From contig JAPQWV010000012.1 of the NCBI GenBank assembly GCA_027422505.1, positions 20,124,001 through 20,188,000 of the forward strand: 64,000 bases of DNA, in the 5' to 3' direction. Both the position numbers and the translations under genes were made by a program. The notes under the pieces were generated by a model that did not search any database, had not been told where the DNA came from, and saw only the letters and a program-made list of their open reading frames with translations. The number at the start of each line of letters is the position of its first letter. The stretch's first letter is position 1. This stretch comes from Craterostigma plantagineum. Its lineage: Eukaryota; Streptophyta; Magnoliopsida; Lamiales; Linderniaceae. Shown here piece by piece: positions 45,200 through 58,513 of this stretch.

Positions 45200-47787
45200 A
45201 TGGATGATCCTCGGCCGCCGCCGGAGCCCGTCTACTGGGTAGAGACTTCCGATTCGTTATCTCACCGTTTCGAGTTCGAACCCGATGGTCAACTCTCGGT
45301 AGAGCTCCGATTTCGACTCATTTCGCTCTTCTCTTGAAAATTTCTGCAAACAGTTTGTGTGCCTGTTTTTTTCTTTTTTATTGATTTTGCTGGTTGTTGT
45401 CGTTTAGATGTGATGTTTTTTCGCTTCACGAAGCTTCCTGTTTGTGAATTGTGACTCTATTATTTGATTGCTAGTCTCTCATTAAGTTGAAAACCGAATT
45501 TCGAGTGGAAAAATTGTGCGGATTCTGAAAAACTTTGCTGGTTTTTATGTTATTCTATATGTTGTTGCTCTCTGTTTTGTGATTTTTGTTGGTTGAATAT
45601 GTGAGTATCTTTCCAAAAAGTTCTTGAAAAGCATCACATGAATATTGGATGGCTTGTTATGATGTAGCTTTTCTTCCCAAAGAATCGCATACAATGTATA
45701 TGTATAATAGTTGATGCAGTATACGAAGTATGTTTCTTGTTGGATTCAGGTGAAGGTATTAGAAGACACTAGACCTGCCTCGCGTAGGGTGATTGAATCT
45801 TTTCTGAACAAGTTCTTTCCATCAGGATATCCATATAGGTAAATGGGAAATGAATGCAATGTTTTTCATAGCAACGAAAGTCGACTTCCAACAGAAAATT
45901 TTACGGTTACTGTCTTCATTGGCGTTGTTGATAAAACTCTACAGCGTAAGCGAGGGATATCTGACGTACACAAAATTCCGAGCTCTGCAACACTTCTCCA
46001 GTGCTACTTTATCTGTACTATCAACTCAGGTCTTCTTTTCAAATTCATTGGTGTAATTTTTCTTTCTTCACATGAACATTGGATCGATTATCTTTTCTGT
46101 GAGTTACTTACTCCCTTTCAGTCACTTCTATTTGCTGCAGGATTGCGACCCACACCAGCTCAGGCCACTGCTGTTAGTTGGGTAAAATTTTATAGTATAT
46201 TTCCTGAAATTTGATCCTGGAATTCCTCTCGCAAAGAATCCTTTTTTGTTCGTATATATGATTGATTGAAACACAGATATTGAAAGATGGGATGCAGCAC
46301 GTTGGAAAAATAATATGCAGCAATCTAGGTGCAAGAATGGACTCAGAGCCTAAAAGTTGGAGGATTTTGGGTATTTAATTAGCTTTAATGTTCTACAGTA
46401 ATATCTCTCTTTTTTCCTATTAGGAATTTGATGAGAAAGTGTCCCTCCTTTTTTTGCAGCTGATGTTCTCTACGATTTGGGCACTGGCCTTGAAGTACTT
46501 TCCCCTTTGTGTCCACAGTTATTTCTTGAAATGGCTGGACTTGGCAATTTCGCTAAGGTGATAAAAGAGATAGCCATTTAGGGAACTCCAACGTCTTCTT
46601 ACATCATGAAAGGTGGTATTAGAAGGCTAGAGAATAACATTTGTAATCATTCCTTTCCTTTCTTGTAGGGAATGGCTGTTGTCGCCGCACGAGCTACGAG
46701 ATTACCTATATACTCTTCCTTTGCTAAAGAAGGAAATCTCAGTGACCTTTTCGCAAAAGGCGAAGCAATTTCAACGCTGTGCAATGTTCTCGGGATCGGA
46801 GTGGGAATCCAGCTAGCATCCACCGTTTGCTCGTCCATGCAAGGAAAGGTATTTTTATAAACTTGCATGAATTCCCTTTCCTCACATAGGAATAAAAGGA
46901 ATTCTCATAAAGAAGACCTACGAGAAAAGGTAGTGTAAATAAACTTGCATGAATTCCTTTTCAACAAGATTATTCTCGCCCAAATCCTCTTCTCTTAAGA
47001 TTTTCCAGATATGTTATGTGTTATCATCCTACCCTAACTTGCAATTCAAATTCCCCCCAATAATTCGAATTCTAGCTTCCCCCTTACTTCATATTCCATC
47101 ATATGCCGTGTAATTTTCTCTATTATTTCATGGCAAACTATGGCAGTTGGTGGTTGGGCCACTTCTATCAGTGGTGCACATATACTGTGTCACGCAAGAG
47201 ATGCGAGCAACTCCCGTCAACACCCTAAATCCCCAGAGAACTGCAATGATCGTAGCAGAATTTATAAAGGTCTTCTTACAAAACTTTTCCCACCCATTTT
47301 TCACCGCGAAAAACCCCACGACTTAAATTCTCCTTTTTCTTCATTCTTCTTTTCTGCAAATCAGAACGGAAGGATAAGCAGTCCAGCCGATCTAAGATAC
47401 CAAGAAGACCTCATATTCCCGGGGCGAGTCATAGAAGAAGCTGGGAACGTCAAAGTGGGAGGGCCTCTGCACAAAGTCATCACGCCTTCCGAGCTGCACA
47501 GAGTCAGAGAAAAATTGCCCGAGGAAAGGTTTGTCCTAACCCGCGGTGCTAAGTATACGTACATGATGTTAGAACGCAGTGCTTCGGGCGAAGATGCTTT
47601 GAGGGGATGGCTCGTTGCTGCGTATATGGCTGAGATTGACAGGTCGAATGGCAAAGATGATGATGCTTTGAGGGAAGCTTATGAGAGGATGAATGGCGTT
47701 TTTGGGCCGTTTCTTCGGCAGCTGAAAGGTAAAGGATGGCATACCGATCGATTTCTTGATGGTACGGGTTACCGTTTTGCGTTGTAG
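45200..47787 (+). CDS. RUS2: Root UVB sensitive protein 2 (RUS2/WXR1, DUF647)
   Basis: Nine exons (45200-45298, 45750-45838, 45945-46029, 46122-46181, 46277-46370, 46460-46557, 46669-46848, 47147-47269, 47365-47787) join into one frame of 416 residues. RUS2 acts with RUS1 in plastid-associated UV-B and vitamin B6-related signalling and affects auxin transport in seedlings. The start PVYWVETSDSLSHRFEFEPD is diagnostic for RUS2 among the RUS paralogues, followed by the DUF647 core: LRPTPAQATAVSWILKDGMQ, YDLGTGLEVLSPLCPQLFLE, TRLPIYSSFAKEGNLSDLFA and the C-terminal motif GWHTDRFLDGTG. Hydrophobic segments are present in the core. All introns are GT-AG. The gene is intact. Confidence 0.95.
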
Positions 47788-48657
47788 GAGGGTATTTTTG
47801 TCATTATTTTAGGAAGATTAGGTCCCCGCCCGAATGTTGTCGAGTTGGTAGACGGAAGACAAGTTTTTGGATCGTTTTATAGGTTCGATCTCGTTTTTTC
47901 TTCAAGATGTGGTTGCGATGTTGTGAAAATGTTTTTTCTTTTAAATTTTCTTCATAGTAAATGTTTGGATTATTTCCGTCATTATGCCACCATATATAGT
48001 ATAATTAGACTGGGTTTAGTTGTCCGTATAAGAATGAATGTCACATAATTTTATCATAATTTTATCTCAAGATTATAATCTTGACATTTATATGAGTTAT
48101 ATGTTCACTCTGCAATATTAACAATGCCATATTTTATTATAATTTTGTTTTTTACAAGATAATAAAAATTTTGTCTTGGTATTATTGGTAAATTTACAAA
48201 ATTAACTTTTATATCATCAACACTCAACATATGTGTTACAAAAATAATTATTCTTATGAACATCGAAAAATATAAGATACACATATTATTTTGATCACAA
48301 TGAAATAAAGAATAAATTGGTGTTGTTTATTTAGTTTTATCATATAAATCATATGAAATAACGAAGATTTTAAATTTGGTGGTATAAGGGTTTTTAGCCA
48401 TTTCAGATAATTATCTTGGTTGGATAAATAATCTCACCCATGCCATAGGTTTATTTATCTTGGATTCTCTAGTTTATAATAGCGGACCTTTTATTTATAA
48501 CGGGCTTACAAAAAATATTACATTGTCAACAACAAAATTATATTGGATAAAAATAACATTATCTTGCCTTGTCTCACTTTATCTCACCTAAACGTAGCCT
48601 TAAACTTGGTATTTTACTCACATTTAATGTGCGTCATCCAAAATATACAATATTAGG
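47788..48657. other. 3' flank of RUS2
   Basis: Probably RUS2 3' untranslated region followed by AT-rich DNA. A stretch at 47835-47895 weakly resembles Pol III A and B boxes (see findings). Nothing else was seen. Confidence 0.4.
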
Positions 48658-48659
48658 TA

Positions 48660-48913
48660 CTACCTCAGTCCCACTTATTTCTTCCCATCTTTCTATTTCG
48701 GGCGTCCCACATAATTCTTCTCATTTCCATTTTTGGTAAAAAATTATCCCACTAATTAAACTAATTACACCATTAATATTAAAAAAAGTCTTCTTGATTT
48801 GCGTGTCTACTAATAACTTTTCTCTCTCCATATTAAAATAATATTAAAATAATGTGATTTCTTAATCTCCGTGCCGGCTAATCTTTGGGAAGATTTAGCT
48901 GGGACGGAGGAAG
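48660..48913. mobile_element. Stowaway-like MITE, second copy
   Basis: A 254-bp element with ends CTACCTCAGTCCCA and CTTCCTCCGTCCCA (complement of the right end), flanked by TA (48658-48659 and 48914-48915). More diverged than the copy at 30689. Confidence 0.8.
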
Positions 48914-49411
48914 TATAGTTTTTTGGTTATTTTCAAATAGATGAAATTATAATAGTTTTATGTTATAAGTATATAACAAGATTTTAACTTGGAATAAATT
49001 TAAAAAATTAAGAGTAAATGATAACTATTATTGCCATATAAAATTAATTTAAGGTATTTTCCAATTACATTTATAAATACAAACGGTGAGAGTGTCTAGT
49101 AATTACTTTATTTGATTTTGGTATATTAATAACTCATAACCCGAAAAATTAATTTTCTTTTTTCACATAATACTTAACACACAATTAACCATAATTCGGA
49201 ATTATAGATAAAATCATAGCTTGCTCATTCATCCATCGATCAGTTTCAAGTGAGTCGAGCAAATTAAAAACACTAGAAAACCTATGCTACTCAGGGACAT
49301 TAACTAATGAAAACAACCACCAATTAATTAGTTAAGAGCAGCATTTTCAAACCACAAAAGCAAACTTCATACTTAAACCAACCCAAATTGAACAAACACT
49401 TACCTCATCAA
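48914..49411. other. AT-rich DNA between RUS2 and NRPD2
   Basis: Probably includes the 3' untranslated region of the NRPD2 gene. No element was recognised. Confidence 0.4.
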
Positions 49412-52400
49412 TCAGCAAAGCTCAGTATCGAACTTGAGCGAAATCCCCATACTGAAGAGCTCCTGTGTGAGCAGCTTCGCGCCGTAAGGCACGTCGACCC
49501 TCACAATCTCCTCTGCCGACTTGCAGAACCTGCAGTACGGCCCGCGGATCTTCCGCCCGCCCATGACGGCCCGTTGGATCACGTTCGCCATGTTCTTGCA
49601 CTGTCGGCAGACGTGCATCTGAGTCGAGTCGCTGAGCGTGAAGAGCCTCTCGTGGAGGTTGGCGGCCGCCCCGTGGGCTATGAGGCAGTCACGCTCCATC
49701 TCGCCGAACTTTATGCCGCCGAACCGTTTTCGGTCGGCGACGGGCTGACGGGTCAGCGGATGGACCGGCCCGGTGTTTCGGTACTTGACCTTGTCCTCGG
49801 CCATGTGGTGGAGGCGTTGGTAGTACGTGGGGCCCATGAAGATTAGGGATTCGACCTTTTCACCCGTTCGCCCGTCGTAGACTCGCTCTTCTCCCCACCT
49901 CGAGAAGCCGAGCCTTTGAGAGAGAGGAAAAAAAGAGATTTGTTTGACTGAATTCTTGTTTGTTTTACATTCAGAGGGATTTAGTAAGGAGAGGAGAATG
50001 GAACGGAAAAGGAAAGCTAATTTTTATGTTTGGTTGGTTGGAGAAATAGGCGGCGAAAAGAAAAAAAAAAAAGAAAGTTTTTAGAATGGTTTTATAGCTA
50101 AAAGGCTGTGGGAAGTCGATTTCCTCACCGCTGGCGAGGAAACGGAGGGGAAAAAAAAGCTAGTGAAAACCCATTTTTCCTTTAGGCTCCGTTTGGTTCG
50201 TGGATTTTGACGTGGAAAAGAAAAGAAAAAGTATGATTGTACGACACGTGAACCGTAATGTACAATGATTCGATGCGTACCACCACACTTTTCTTTTTTT
50301 TTTTCCGCGCCGATTTCCGCGGACCAAACACACTCTTAGTTTTATTTTCCTCGCTGATTTGCACGGTCAAAACACAGTGTTAGAGTCTCCTTTCCAAGTA
50401 TTTTGCTTCAAATGAGGGACAAAATGCAGGCAAAATGTGCTCTTATATGATAGCATGAGAATAAAATGAGACCGTAAACAGTAAAAAAGGAAAACAAATT
50501 GCAACTTGTATCTTTAAAAGTTCTGTAATTTGATTTAAGAGGAGAAAAAGGATGAGTTACCTGTGAAGCTGGGCTGTAATGTCTTCAACATTTGGAGTAG
50601 AGAATGGGGTGGCATACTTTAACGCGCCCCCAAGAGCAATCCCTTTGCCCAAAGCAGCTTCCAAGAGTTGGCCAGGCGTTTGCCGGGAAGGAAACGCGTG
50701 GGGGTTTATGACAATATCTGGCACTATTCCCTGTTTGGTGAAAGGGAAATTCTCTTGAGCATCCAAAAATCCCAAAACGCCCTTCTGCCCGTGCATGCTC
50801 GAGAACTTGTCTCCAAGACAAGGAGACCGAACCTAAGGCAGACACAGCAGCACGTCAGTATATTACAACAAAAAAGAACCCAACGCTTGTCAGAAAATAA
50901 ACCGAAGTTTTTTACCTGTCTCAGCGACACAACAGCAAAATTCTTCCCTTCGTCATTTGCCGAAAGAATGACCTTCTGAACCATACCCCTCTCCGTGTGC
51001 TTCAGCTTCATGCTGTGGTCAATCCCAGTGGCAGAATGCTTCCCTATGACTATATCGCCCGTCTGAAGATTGGCACCAATGTAGGGAAGCCCATCCTCGT
51101 CGAGGCTGTCCACACGCCCAAACTTACTCTGCATCTTCCCAAAGTTAATCAAATCGTCAAGCTTCGCCTTTTTATCAGAAGATTCTGCATTATCCACCTC
51201 AGCCTTGTAACTCCTAATGTGTTGGGTCCTAAACATACCACGCTCCAAAGACGACCTATTCATGACTAAAGAGTCCTCTTGGTTGAACCCAAGATGGACA
51301 TTCACCGCCACGATAGCACACTGGCCATTGTAGAATTCGGGGTGTGGAATCATTCCCTTGTGGTGGTCAAACTTTGACTTCCCAAGGCAGTCGGCCACCA
51401 TGGTTCTGAAAATTGGCCTCTGAGGATAGAACAATTGATGGGTGTTTGTGTCTACTCTGATTCTAGGGTTCGTAGTCGAGTGCCCAATAGCTTGCTGGGA
51501 GTGCTTCTCCGATTGGTATAGGACTCGCCTGGCATGGTCATGATTTGTGAAGGGAATTATGCCACAGCTCAACCCTAATAGGAAGGAGCTGTCAAGTTCG
51601 CAGTGTGTGTAAGTTACTGGCGGCTTCTCTAACTGAGCAGTGTAGAGATATCTGATTCCCCAAGCAGTTTGGCAGTCTTCCTCCTCTTCGGGGCCCACGA
51701 GTTCCAATATGCCGTTTTCCATCAGCGTTTGGAAAGAGAAATCGCCCTTTAACTCCTTTATTTTGTTGAGGTTTCGAACGACGAGAAGAGGGCGGAGTAT
51801 TCTTCCTGCGTCGGCGAATATACGCACTTCTCCACGGTGCTCGTCTCTTTTGATTTCAAGCTGCAAGGATGGAAAATAATTAAAAATCCTCACGGGAGAA
51901 TAGCTTATTAGGCAGATGACAAGGCAAAGAGCTGACACATAAATATTATGTGCATATAGGGTTAGACTCAAAGTTGAATCTAACTGGTGTCTGACTTAAA
52001 TGTCAATGTAAAATTTCATATTATGATTTAAGAAAGAAAATTAAGATCAATGTAAAAAATCTCATATTCTACAATTACGGAGTAAAAATCATGCTGCTTG
52101 CACCAATTAAGACATAGATTTCGTTAATAGTAACATCGGACTGCCATGTAGCATCCTGTTGCAACAAGTTAACTAATTAGGATGTTTTAAATTTTTAACG
52201 TGTCATGCAACAAATAGATCATTAGATCGGTGGAAGATAATAACCTCGTGAGGAATTTTAGCTCCGCGACGTTTGCGTCTTAGCTTGGCAACGAACGATG
52301 CAGAATCTTTACATGTGCCAACCCAATCACCATCAAGAAATATCTTGTTTTTCTTATTGAGGAAGGCCAAAGAGTCATCCATCAGCTTCTCCATTCCACA

Positions 52401-55278
52401 TTGATAAAAGGTTTTAAAAATGTATGCACGTTCCTTAACTGCAGTGCTGACAAGGCCCATGCTAGCGAGATTCTTAACCAATCCACAATTTTCTCCGTCT
52501 GGTGTGGATAGGAAACAGAGTCTTCCCCAGTGTGATGGATGGCTGCAATACGATACTCCGATACATTAATAACATTATAACAAAAAGGATACAGTTAAAG
52601 TATCATATGCAGTACGCGATAGCAGAATGTTGGGGACAAGTTATGACACTCCCTATGAACTTGTATCGCATAGAATGAAAAGAATGTCTTATCCTCGATG
52701 TTGCTGGTTATATTCAGCCTAAAAAGAACACGCGTGGATCTATCAGCAGATCGGTAACTTTATATTCAGCATCTATCATACATCAGCACTAAAGATTCAT
52801 ATTCAATCAAAATCAAGTTAAAGCATTAGAAAAACAACAGATGATAAGCTAAAGCCCCTGTGGTACAAATAGATCACAATATCCTTGATAGTGGTTGACT
52901 TCAGCATTATAAAAGGATGCATATGTATCTATCAGCGGAAGAGTTTCATTCTATTCTAGAGCAGATGAGGAAGCACTGCGACAAATACTTGTCAAAAAAG
53001 TGTTGCACACTACATTAAAATAAAATAAAAAAGGAATTATGGTCTACTCAGGCAACATAGATCGAAAGCTAAAACCATGTCTCACAGAATTATACAGTGA
53101 AAATGTCATCACTTCTCAGACGACTGTGAATTCAATCTTACAAAAACTTACGGGTATCGAACATCGCCAGCCCTCCCCGGGTAAGTGACATGTAGGCGCG
53201 TTTTCCTCATGTCAGCTACAGTCTGTAAGGGATTTGTCCTCCTCAGAGTAGCCACAATACCAGAAATCCTCTCCATTCTCTTGAAAGGATGGCTCCAAGC
53301 TCCAGTCGAAAATGCTCTCGAGAGACCGTTCGTAATGATCGAAGCATCCAAGTAATGATCAACCTGTTGCACCTCACGATCTTTGTAAAGGTCCCTTTGC
53401 ATCGCTTTAGTTATGCGCCTCTCAGCATGTTTGACGTGGATAAAAAGCTCCCTTTCGAGAAGCTCACCAGCCAACTCTAGCCTCTTGTTCCTTAGATCAT
53501 CCCTGCTATCAACTTTTCGGCGCCCTTTATATGCCTCTAAGAGAGACTTAACCATATAAGCTAGGAAATGAGCTTTCTGACCTCGGCTAGTGAGATGGGG
53601 GAAGAAGTACTTCTCTATGAACTCTTCAACCGACTCGGTAGGTGGAAATTTACAGGCCTCCATTAGACTCTTGATGTGATTTGCAGCATTACCTTCTTTC
53701 CGAAAACCCTCATAATCCATATCGGCGTCATAAATTGATGCGATGAGTATGTTTGAGATATCGGGATCGGTAATGTCTGCACCAATAAGGTTTATCACCT
53801 CTCGATCGTTTGGAACACCCAAGGCGAAAAACATGAGCCAAATGGGCATATCTGTGACTGCAAAGAAGACGGTGAGAATCTTTTTTCCTCCCATGATGTT
53901 TTCCACTTTTGGGATTAACTTTACATAAACTCTCTTCCTTCTCTGCACCGGCCTATAAGAAATGGTCCAATTAGGGTTCTTGGTCACCCACATTCGCGTC
54001 AGGCAGATTTGCTCCTGCGCTATGAACGTCTGCAAAAGTGTTGAAAAAGAATCAATACAACAAACTGAATAAATAAATAATTTTAATGATTAACACGTGA
54101 ATTATATATCTTATGCACAATCTAGTCTTTTACAGAATCAGACACCGAAATGTATATGTTTCAAATCATAGTGCATTGTACACACATCGTCTCAATCGAA
54201 ACAGTAGGAAATTAAGCCATTCAAATCTTTCAACAAACTGCAGACAATGAATGTTCCCATTTTTAAGGCAAAACAGCTTTAGAAAGAAGAAACAAAAATA
54301 ACGTTTCTTCATGATAATATCACAGTATTAGAGATATCGTCGCATCAGCCCAATAGGTAAGGAACAGAACGTGATTATCGCTCTAACCAGTGTAAAGTTC
54401 TAATATAAAAAGAACTGTTCGCGGAGGAAACAGTGGGCAATCATGACACCTTTTCAGCACCCTTGATGATAAAGTATCCCCCTTCGTCGAATTCACAATC
54501 TTTTTTGTCCTGTCCCATCCAGCACAAGTCCGACTTTACCATGACCGGAAGTTTCCCGAAGATAATTTCACTATTGTACTCATGCAGTATCGTTTTCTCA
54601 ACAGACCTATCAGCACCTGTTTTGAACTTGTCAGATCTAGTGAGACCTTCCGTGTAAACCTGACATTAGATGGGAGATGATTTAATATCAGGAAAAAACC
54701 AACCGAGTATGAATGGAAAATATAATGTCATAAAGATAGAGAGGCAAAATTAAAGAAACCTCGAGGTGGGTCTCAACTCTGATTTTCGAAGAGTAAGTCA
54801 TGTTTTGGAGGCGAGCATGACGAGGATAAAGGTTAATGTACTCCTTCACGCCATCAGTAGACGAAAAATTCTCCCCCGTCCACAGCATTGGGCGATCGAG
54901 AGTAACTTTCCCAAACTTAAGAGATGCTCGCCTCCACTCACCATCTCCCCGTTTTGAAGGGTCATACCCAGGCTCTATCTTTACCTCGCCAATGGAGTCA
55001 AACACTCGCTGAATGCCATGTTTGATGAATTCGTTGTAGGAACTGATCTGATGGTTAATCAAACCAAACTGATCGAAAAATGACGTTGAGGCTTTTTTTA
55101 CGAACCCCCTCAAAACGCCCTCATCTAAACCTTGCATACAATTATTGGCATCGTCTTCAGAATCATCAGAGTACCCAAAGTCCATATCGCAGTCAACATC
55201 CATCGCCGAGGAACCATTAGAAACCTTCTCCTTAGATCTACTAGTTCCTGCTTCTTCTTGAAAGTCCTGCGCACCCAT
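49412..55278 (-). CDS. NRPD2: Second-largest subunit shared by RNA polymerases IV and V
   Basis: Seven coding exons on the minus strand (54760-55278, 54450-54659, 53152-54029, 52245-52542, 50916-51860, 50561-50832, 49412-49913) join into one frame of 1207 residues, normal for NRPD2/NRPE2. The protein forms half of the active cleft of Pol IV and Pol V, which drive siRNA-directed DNA methylation in the nucleus. Seen in order: acidic N-terminus, FFDQFGLINHQISSYNEFI, GGYFIIKGAEKTFIAQEQ, YLDASIITNGLSRAFSTGAW, WGRLCFLSTPDGENCGLVKN, catalytic NQEDSLVM near residue 828, GDKFSSMHGQKG near 957, and a C-terminal zinc ribbon (Cys1143, Cys1146, Cys1168, Cys1171). Features such as QQAIG(H)STTNP separate it from Pol II RPB2. 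The start ATG directly follows an acceptor (gttcag|ATG), so a leader intron lies upstream. Introns are GT-AG and the frame is intact. Confidence 0.95.
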
Positions 55279-55983
55279 CTGAACAAAAAATGCAACAAAT
55301 ATTATCAACTGTTGAATGCACGTCGACTGCACGCAAGAGATAAAGCGAACAAAGCCAATGTCAAGATACATGATAAACTTAGTAGGTACTAAGGAGATAT
55401 CCATGTTCAACCTTAAATACTGAGATGAACAACCATCCAATAACCCGAATTCTCTTGAAACTTTTCCAGGAAAAGTTCGGTTGTACCCAAAACACAACTT
55501 CAAAGACCCAACAAATATCATCTCCTCAAGCGCATCTCACAAACAATCATGTGAGAGAGCAATCCGACAAATAATGTCGTAACTGAACGCACGCTGGTAA
55601 TGTAGAACCCTTAAATTCTTAGATTTTAGGGAAAAATTTATTAAAACACATCTGCTTCAAACGTCTTTAAATCCTCGAAACAAAAACAAAACAGAATCAT
55701 GGGTACAGTGAGTTCAACCTCGTTTTATCAGCCGTTGATCGAAAGCCACAGATATTACGCGCCGGAGATTCTTAAAGCTTTGCACTCGGACAGTATTTTG
55801 TGTGTTGGTACTCTCACTAGACTAGACACTAGTGTGCTGTAAGCTCGGTGGGAGATATTAGATACTAGTCCCTTTGATTTTGTATAATCACTATTAGATC
55901 ATCTACTTTGGGTCGAATATGTAATTTGACTTCATTATTTATTTATGTACTTTCACGGAGCAAAATTCATCGCTTTTTCGCAG
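55279..55983. other. Leader intron and promoter of NRPD2
   Basis: The acceptor at 55279-55280 implies a leader intron; its donor and the first noncoding exon lie within the next few hundred bases but could not be fixed. Confidence 0.45.
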
Positions 55984-56622
55984 GGGTGAGCAAAATCAGA
56001 TATTTGGATTTTCGAATATTTCGTATATCCAGATTTGTGGATATCGAAAAATAATATTCGTATCCGATTCAATTTTAATCGGATATTTAACCGGATATCC
56101 GCAACAGGTTTTTAAATTTATTTTTCTTATATTTTTTTATTATTTTCTTTTCCAAATTATTTTTTTATTTCTTATCATAATAAAAAAATATATTTTTCAT
56201 ATAAGAATTTCCACACATAGTAATTCACATAATATGTGAATTTATGATTCAAAAATTACATAATGAATAATCAACATAGTACCACAAACATTAAGTTTTT
56301 AACTTGCATTCGATGTTTTTATGTTTTTTTTTGTTTCAATCCTCTAATAAAGTTTTTTATTGCAATAATAAAATAATGTAAATTTAAATATTCCACTTTG
56401 ACGATTTTTTTCCTTTTCAGACCATCATTTTTCTTTTTGGGTTATTTTTTTAGTGTTTTATTATTTTTAAATATAAAATCGGATATCCGGATTATTCATA
56501 TCCGATTCGATTTATCTTAAAATAAATCGGATTCGAAAACCGAATATCCATTTTTTTGGGTTTTGAAAACCCGATACCGGATCGGAATCCGGATTCCGGA
56601 TATTTTTTTATCACTCCTACTT
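55984..56622. mobile_element. hAT-like MITE rich in GGATATCC motifs
   Basis: The left end CAGGGGTGAGCAAAATC and the right end ATCACTCCTAC are imperfect inverted repeats; the subterminal parts contain many GGATATCCG and TTCGGATA motifs, with an AT-rich core. No target duplication was found, so the class is tentative. Confidence 0.55.
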
Positions 56623-56859
56623 ACCCATTAGACAAGAGACCTTGGCTTACCTACTTAATTGGGTATAACTCAACTCCTATTTAAAAATATGACATGTGTA
56701 AATATATATATTTAGTGAAACACACATATATGTGTTTACATGATTGAGATATGGTGTAGTGTGGTACGTGTCATTTTCTGAGTGGATTTGTGTTATAACC
56801 AATTGGGTAACAACGACAAAACTTAGACAAAGAACGACGAGAATATGAACTAAAAAGGG
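56623..56859. other. Unassigned AT-rich DNA
   Basis: Nothing recognisable. Confidence 0.4.
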
Positions 56860-57310
56860 AAATTCACACATAGGTATCCAACAACATAAAAAACATCAAA
56901 TCATCCCATGTCGGTATTTTTTTATATCTAGATACTTAATAGAATAAAATTTTTACACATAGGTACTGGACCCCGTCCCGTTTGGAGAATGACCCCTCGT
57001 TTGACTGAAACTACATAATTTAGGTACCATAGGGATACGTATTTTGGTACATAATACATTGAAAAAATGTATGTCATGCTCAGAGATATCAGATAACAGA
57101 TTTGGAAATTAGGTGCCACATAAACAAGTGATATGATACGCAATATATATATATATTATATATAAAGATCCGTAAACGATGATAGAATGGTATTAAGAAC
57201 CAAACAGCTTGCTATATGTAAAAAATTTATTCTACTAGATACCTATATATAGAATTTTTCTGACAAGATACTGAACCGGTAACTTTTTATCATTTTGGGC
57301 ATTTAAGTGT
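56860..57310 (+). repeat. GTACC foldback repeat, copy 4 (diverged)
   Basis: Shares ACACATAGGTAT, TTTTTTTATATCTAGATACT, ATACGCAATATAT and TTTTCTGACAAG with the copies at 25277 and 36390 in the same orientation, with more changes. Confidence 0.55.
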
Positions 57311-57408
57311 GGAAACACCTTTAAAATGTTAATATTATGAATTAAGTTGGTAACTATTTTGTATCTGTGCATCGTGACTCGTTGCACATGGTTCCTAATT
57401 TTTGGATG

Positions 57409-58513
57409 GGTCCTACTATTCACACCCCCTATACACCTCTATACCACTTTTTACACCCCCCAAATACTTGATTTTTGTAATAATAATTTTAAATAATCAC
57501 ATGATTCAATAATATTAACTTATTTTCCATTAAATCAATATTATTAATTATATGGACTATTCGAAATTATTAATTAAGTCATTTTAACCAATGACACATT
57601 AAGAATTAGTAAAAATGCTCGTGGCCCGCGCCGGCCCGTCCCACTTTGGTACTGTCAGATGGGCCCGCGGGCCGCGGGCCGCCAAAGTGACGGGGCGGGC
57701 TACCATTTCTAAGGCCCGCCAGAGGGCGTGCTGCGGGCCGGCCCGCCGAATATCAACAATATTTTTTTAAAATAAATTAATATATAAATAAATTATATAG
57801 GTTTTTATATTTGTGAGATCCAATTTTTCATTTAATCAAATTTAATAACATAAATAAATTTTTATTAAAGAATTTAAATTGATTAGTAATTCAACTTCAT
57901 TAGTTTATTTTAATGTTTTTTTTTATTTTTTATATAATTTTTTTATTTTTATTTTTTAGGACAGGCCGGGCCCGCCAGTAGGGTGGGGCTGACTGCCATT
58001 TTTCAGTCCCGTCAGAGGGCGGCCGCAGCAGGCCCGCCAAATATCATAAAATATTTTTTAGAAAAAATTAATTTGTAAATGAATTATATAGGTTTTTATA
58101 TTTTTGAGATCCAATTTTTAATTTAATCGAATTTAATAACAAAATAAATTTTTATTAAAGAATTTTAATTTGATTAGGAGTAATTCAACTTCATTCGTTT
58201 ATTTTAATGTGTTTTATTTTTTATATAAATTGTTTTTGTTTTTATTTTTTTAGTACGGGCCGGGCCCACTAGGCCCGTCAGCAGGGTGGGGCGGGCCTTC
58301 ATTTACCATGCCCGCCAGATAGAAAAAATTGTCTTTTTTAATCGGCAAGTATTTATTTGATATTACTTTATATATTACTTAAATTATTAACATTAAACTC
58401 ATTTTTTCCTTTTTTTGTGGGGTATGTAATTGGTAGATAATTAATGTTTACTCTACATATTAATGAGGGGTGCAAATAGAAAAAAAGGTGGGTGTCAATG
58501 GAATTATCCTTTG
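57409..58513. mobile_element. Element with CACACCCCC ends and nested GC-rich repeat
   Basis: The left end (TCCTACTATTCACACCCCCT) and the complement of the right end (ATAATTCCATTGACACCCAC) are imperfect inverted copies. Between them are three GC-rich blocks (about 57618-57750, 57959-58040, 58255-58320) with GGCCCGCC-type motifs, separated by two related 240-bp AT-rich copies (about 57760-57960 and 58055-58255). This suggests a tandemly duplicated MITE inside another element. No coding region was seen. Confidence 0.45.

Noticed and set aside
47835..47895. tRNA gene
   Set aside because: Box-like motifs exist but no acceptor stem or cloverleaf can be formed; kept only as a weak SINE-like observation.
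49388..49846. Plus-strand 152-residue frame
   Set aside because: Exact antisense of the conserved last exon of NRPD2.
55279..55521. N-terminal extension of NRPD2
   Set aside because: The frame is open but crosses a clear acceptor directly before the conserved start; the upstream peptide has no family similarity and is probably leader intron.
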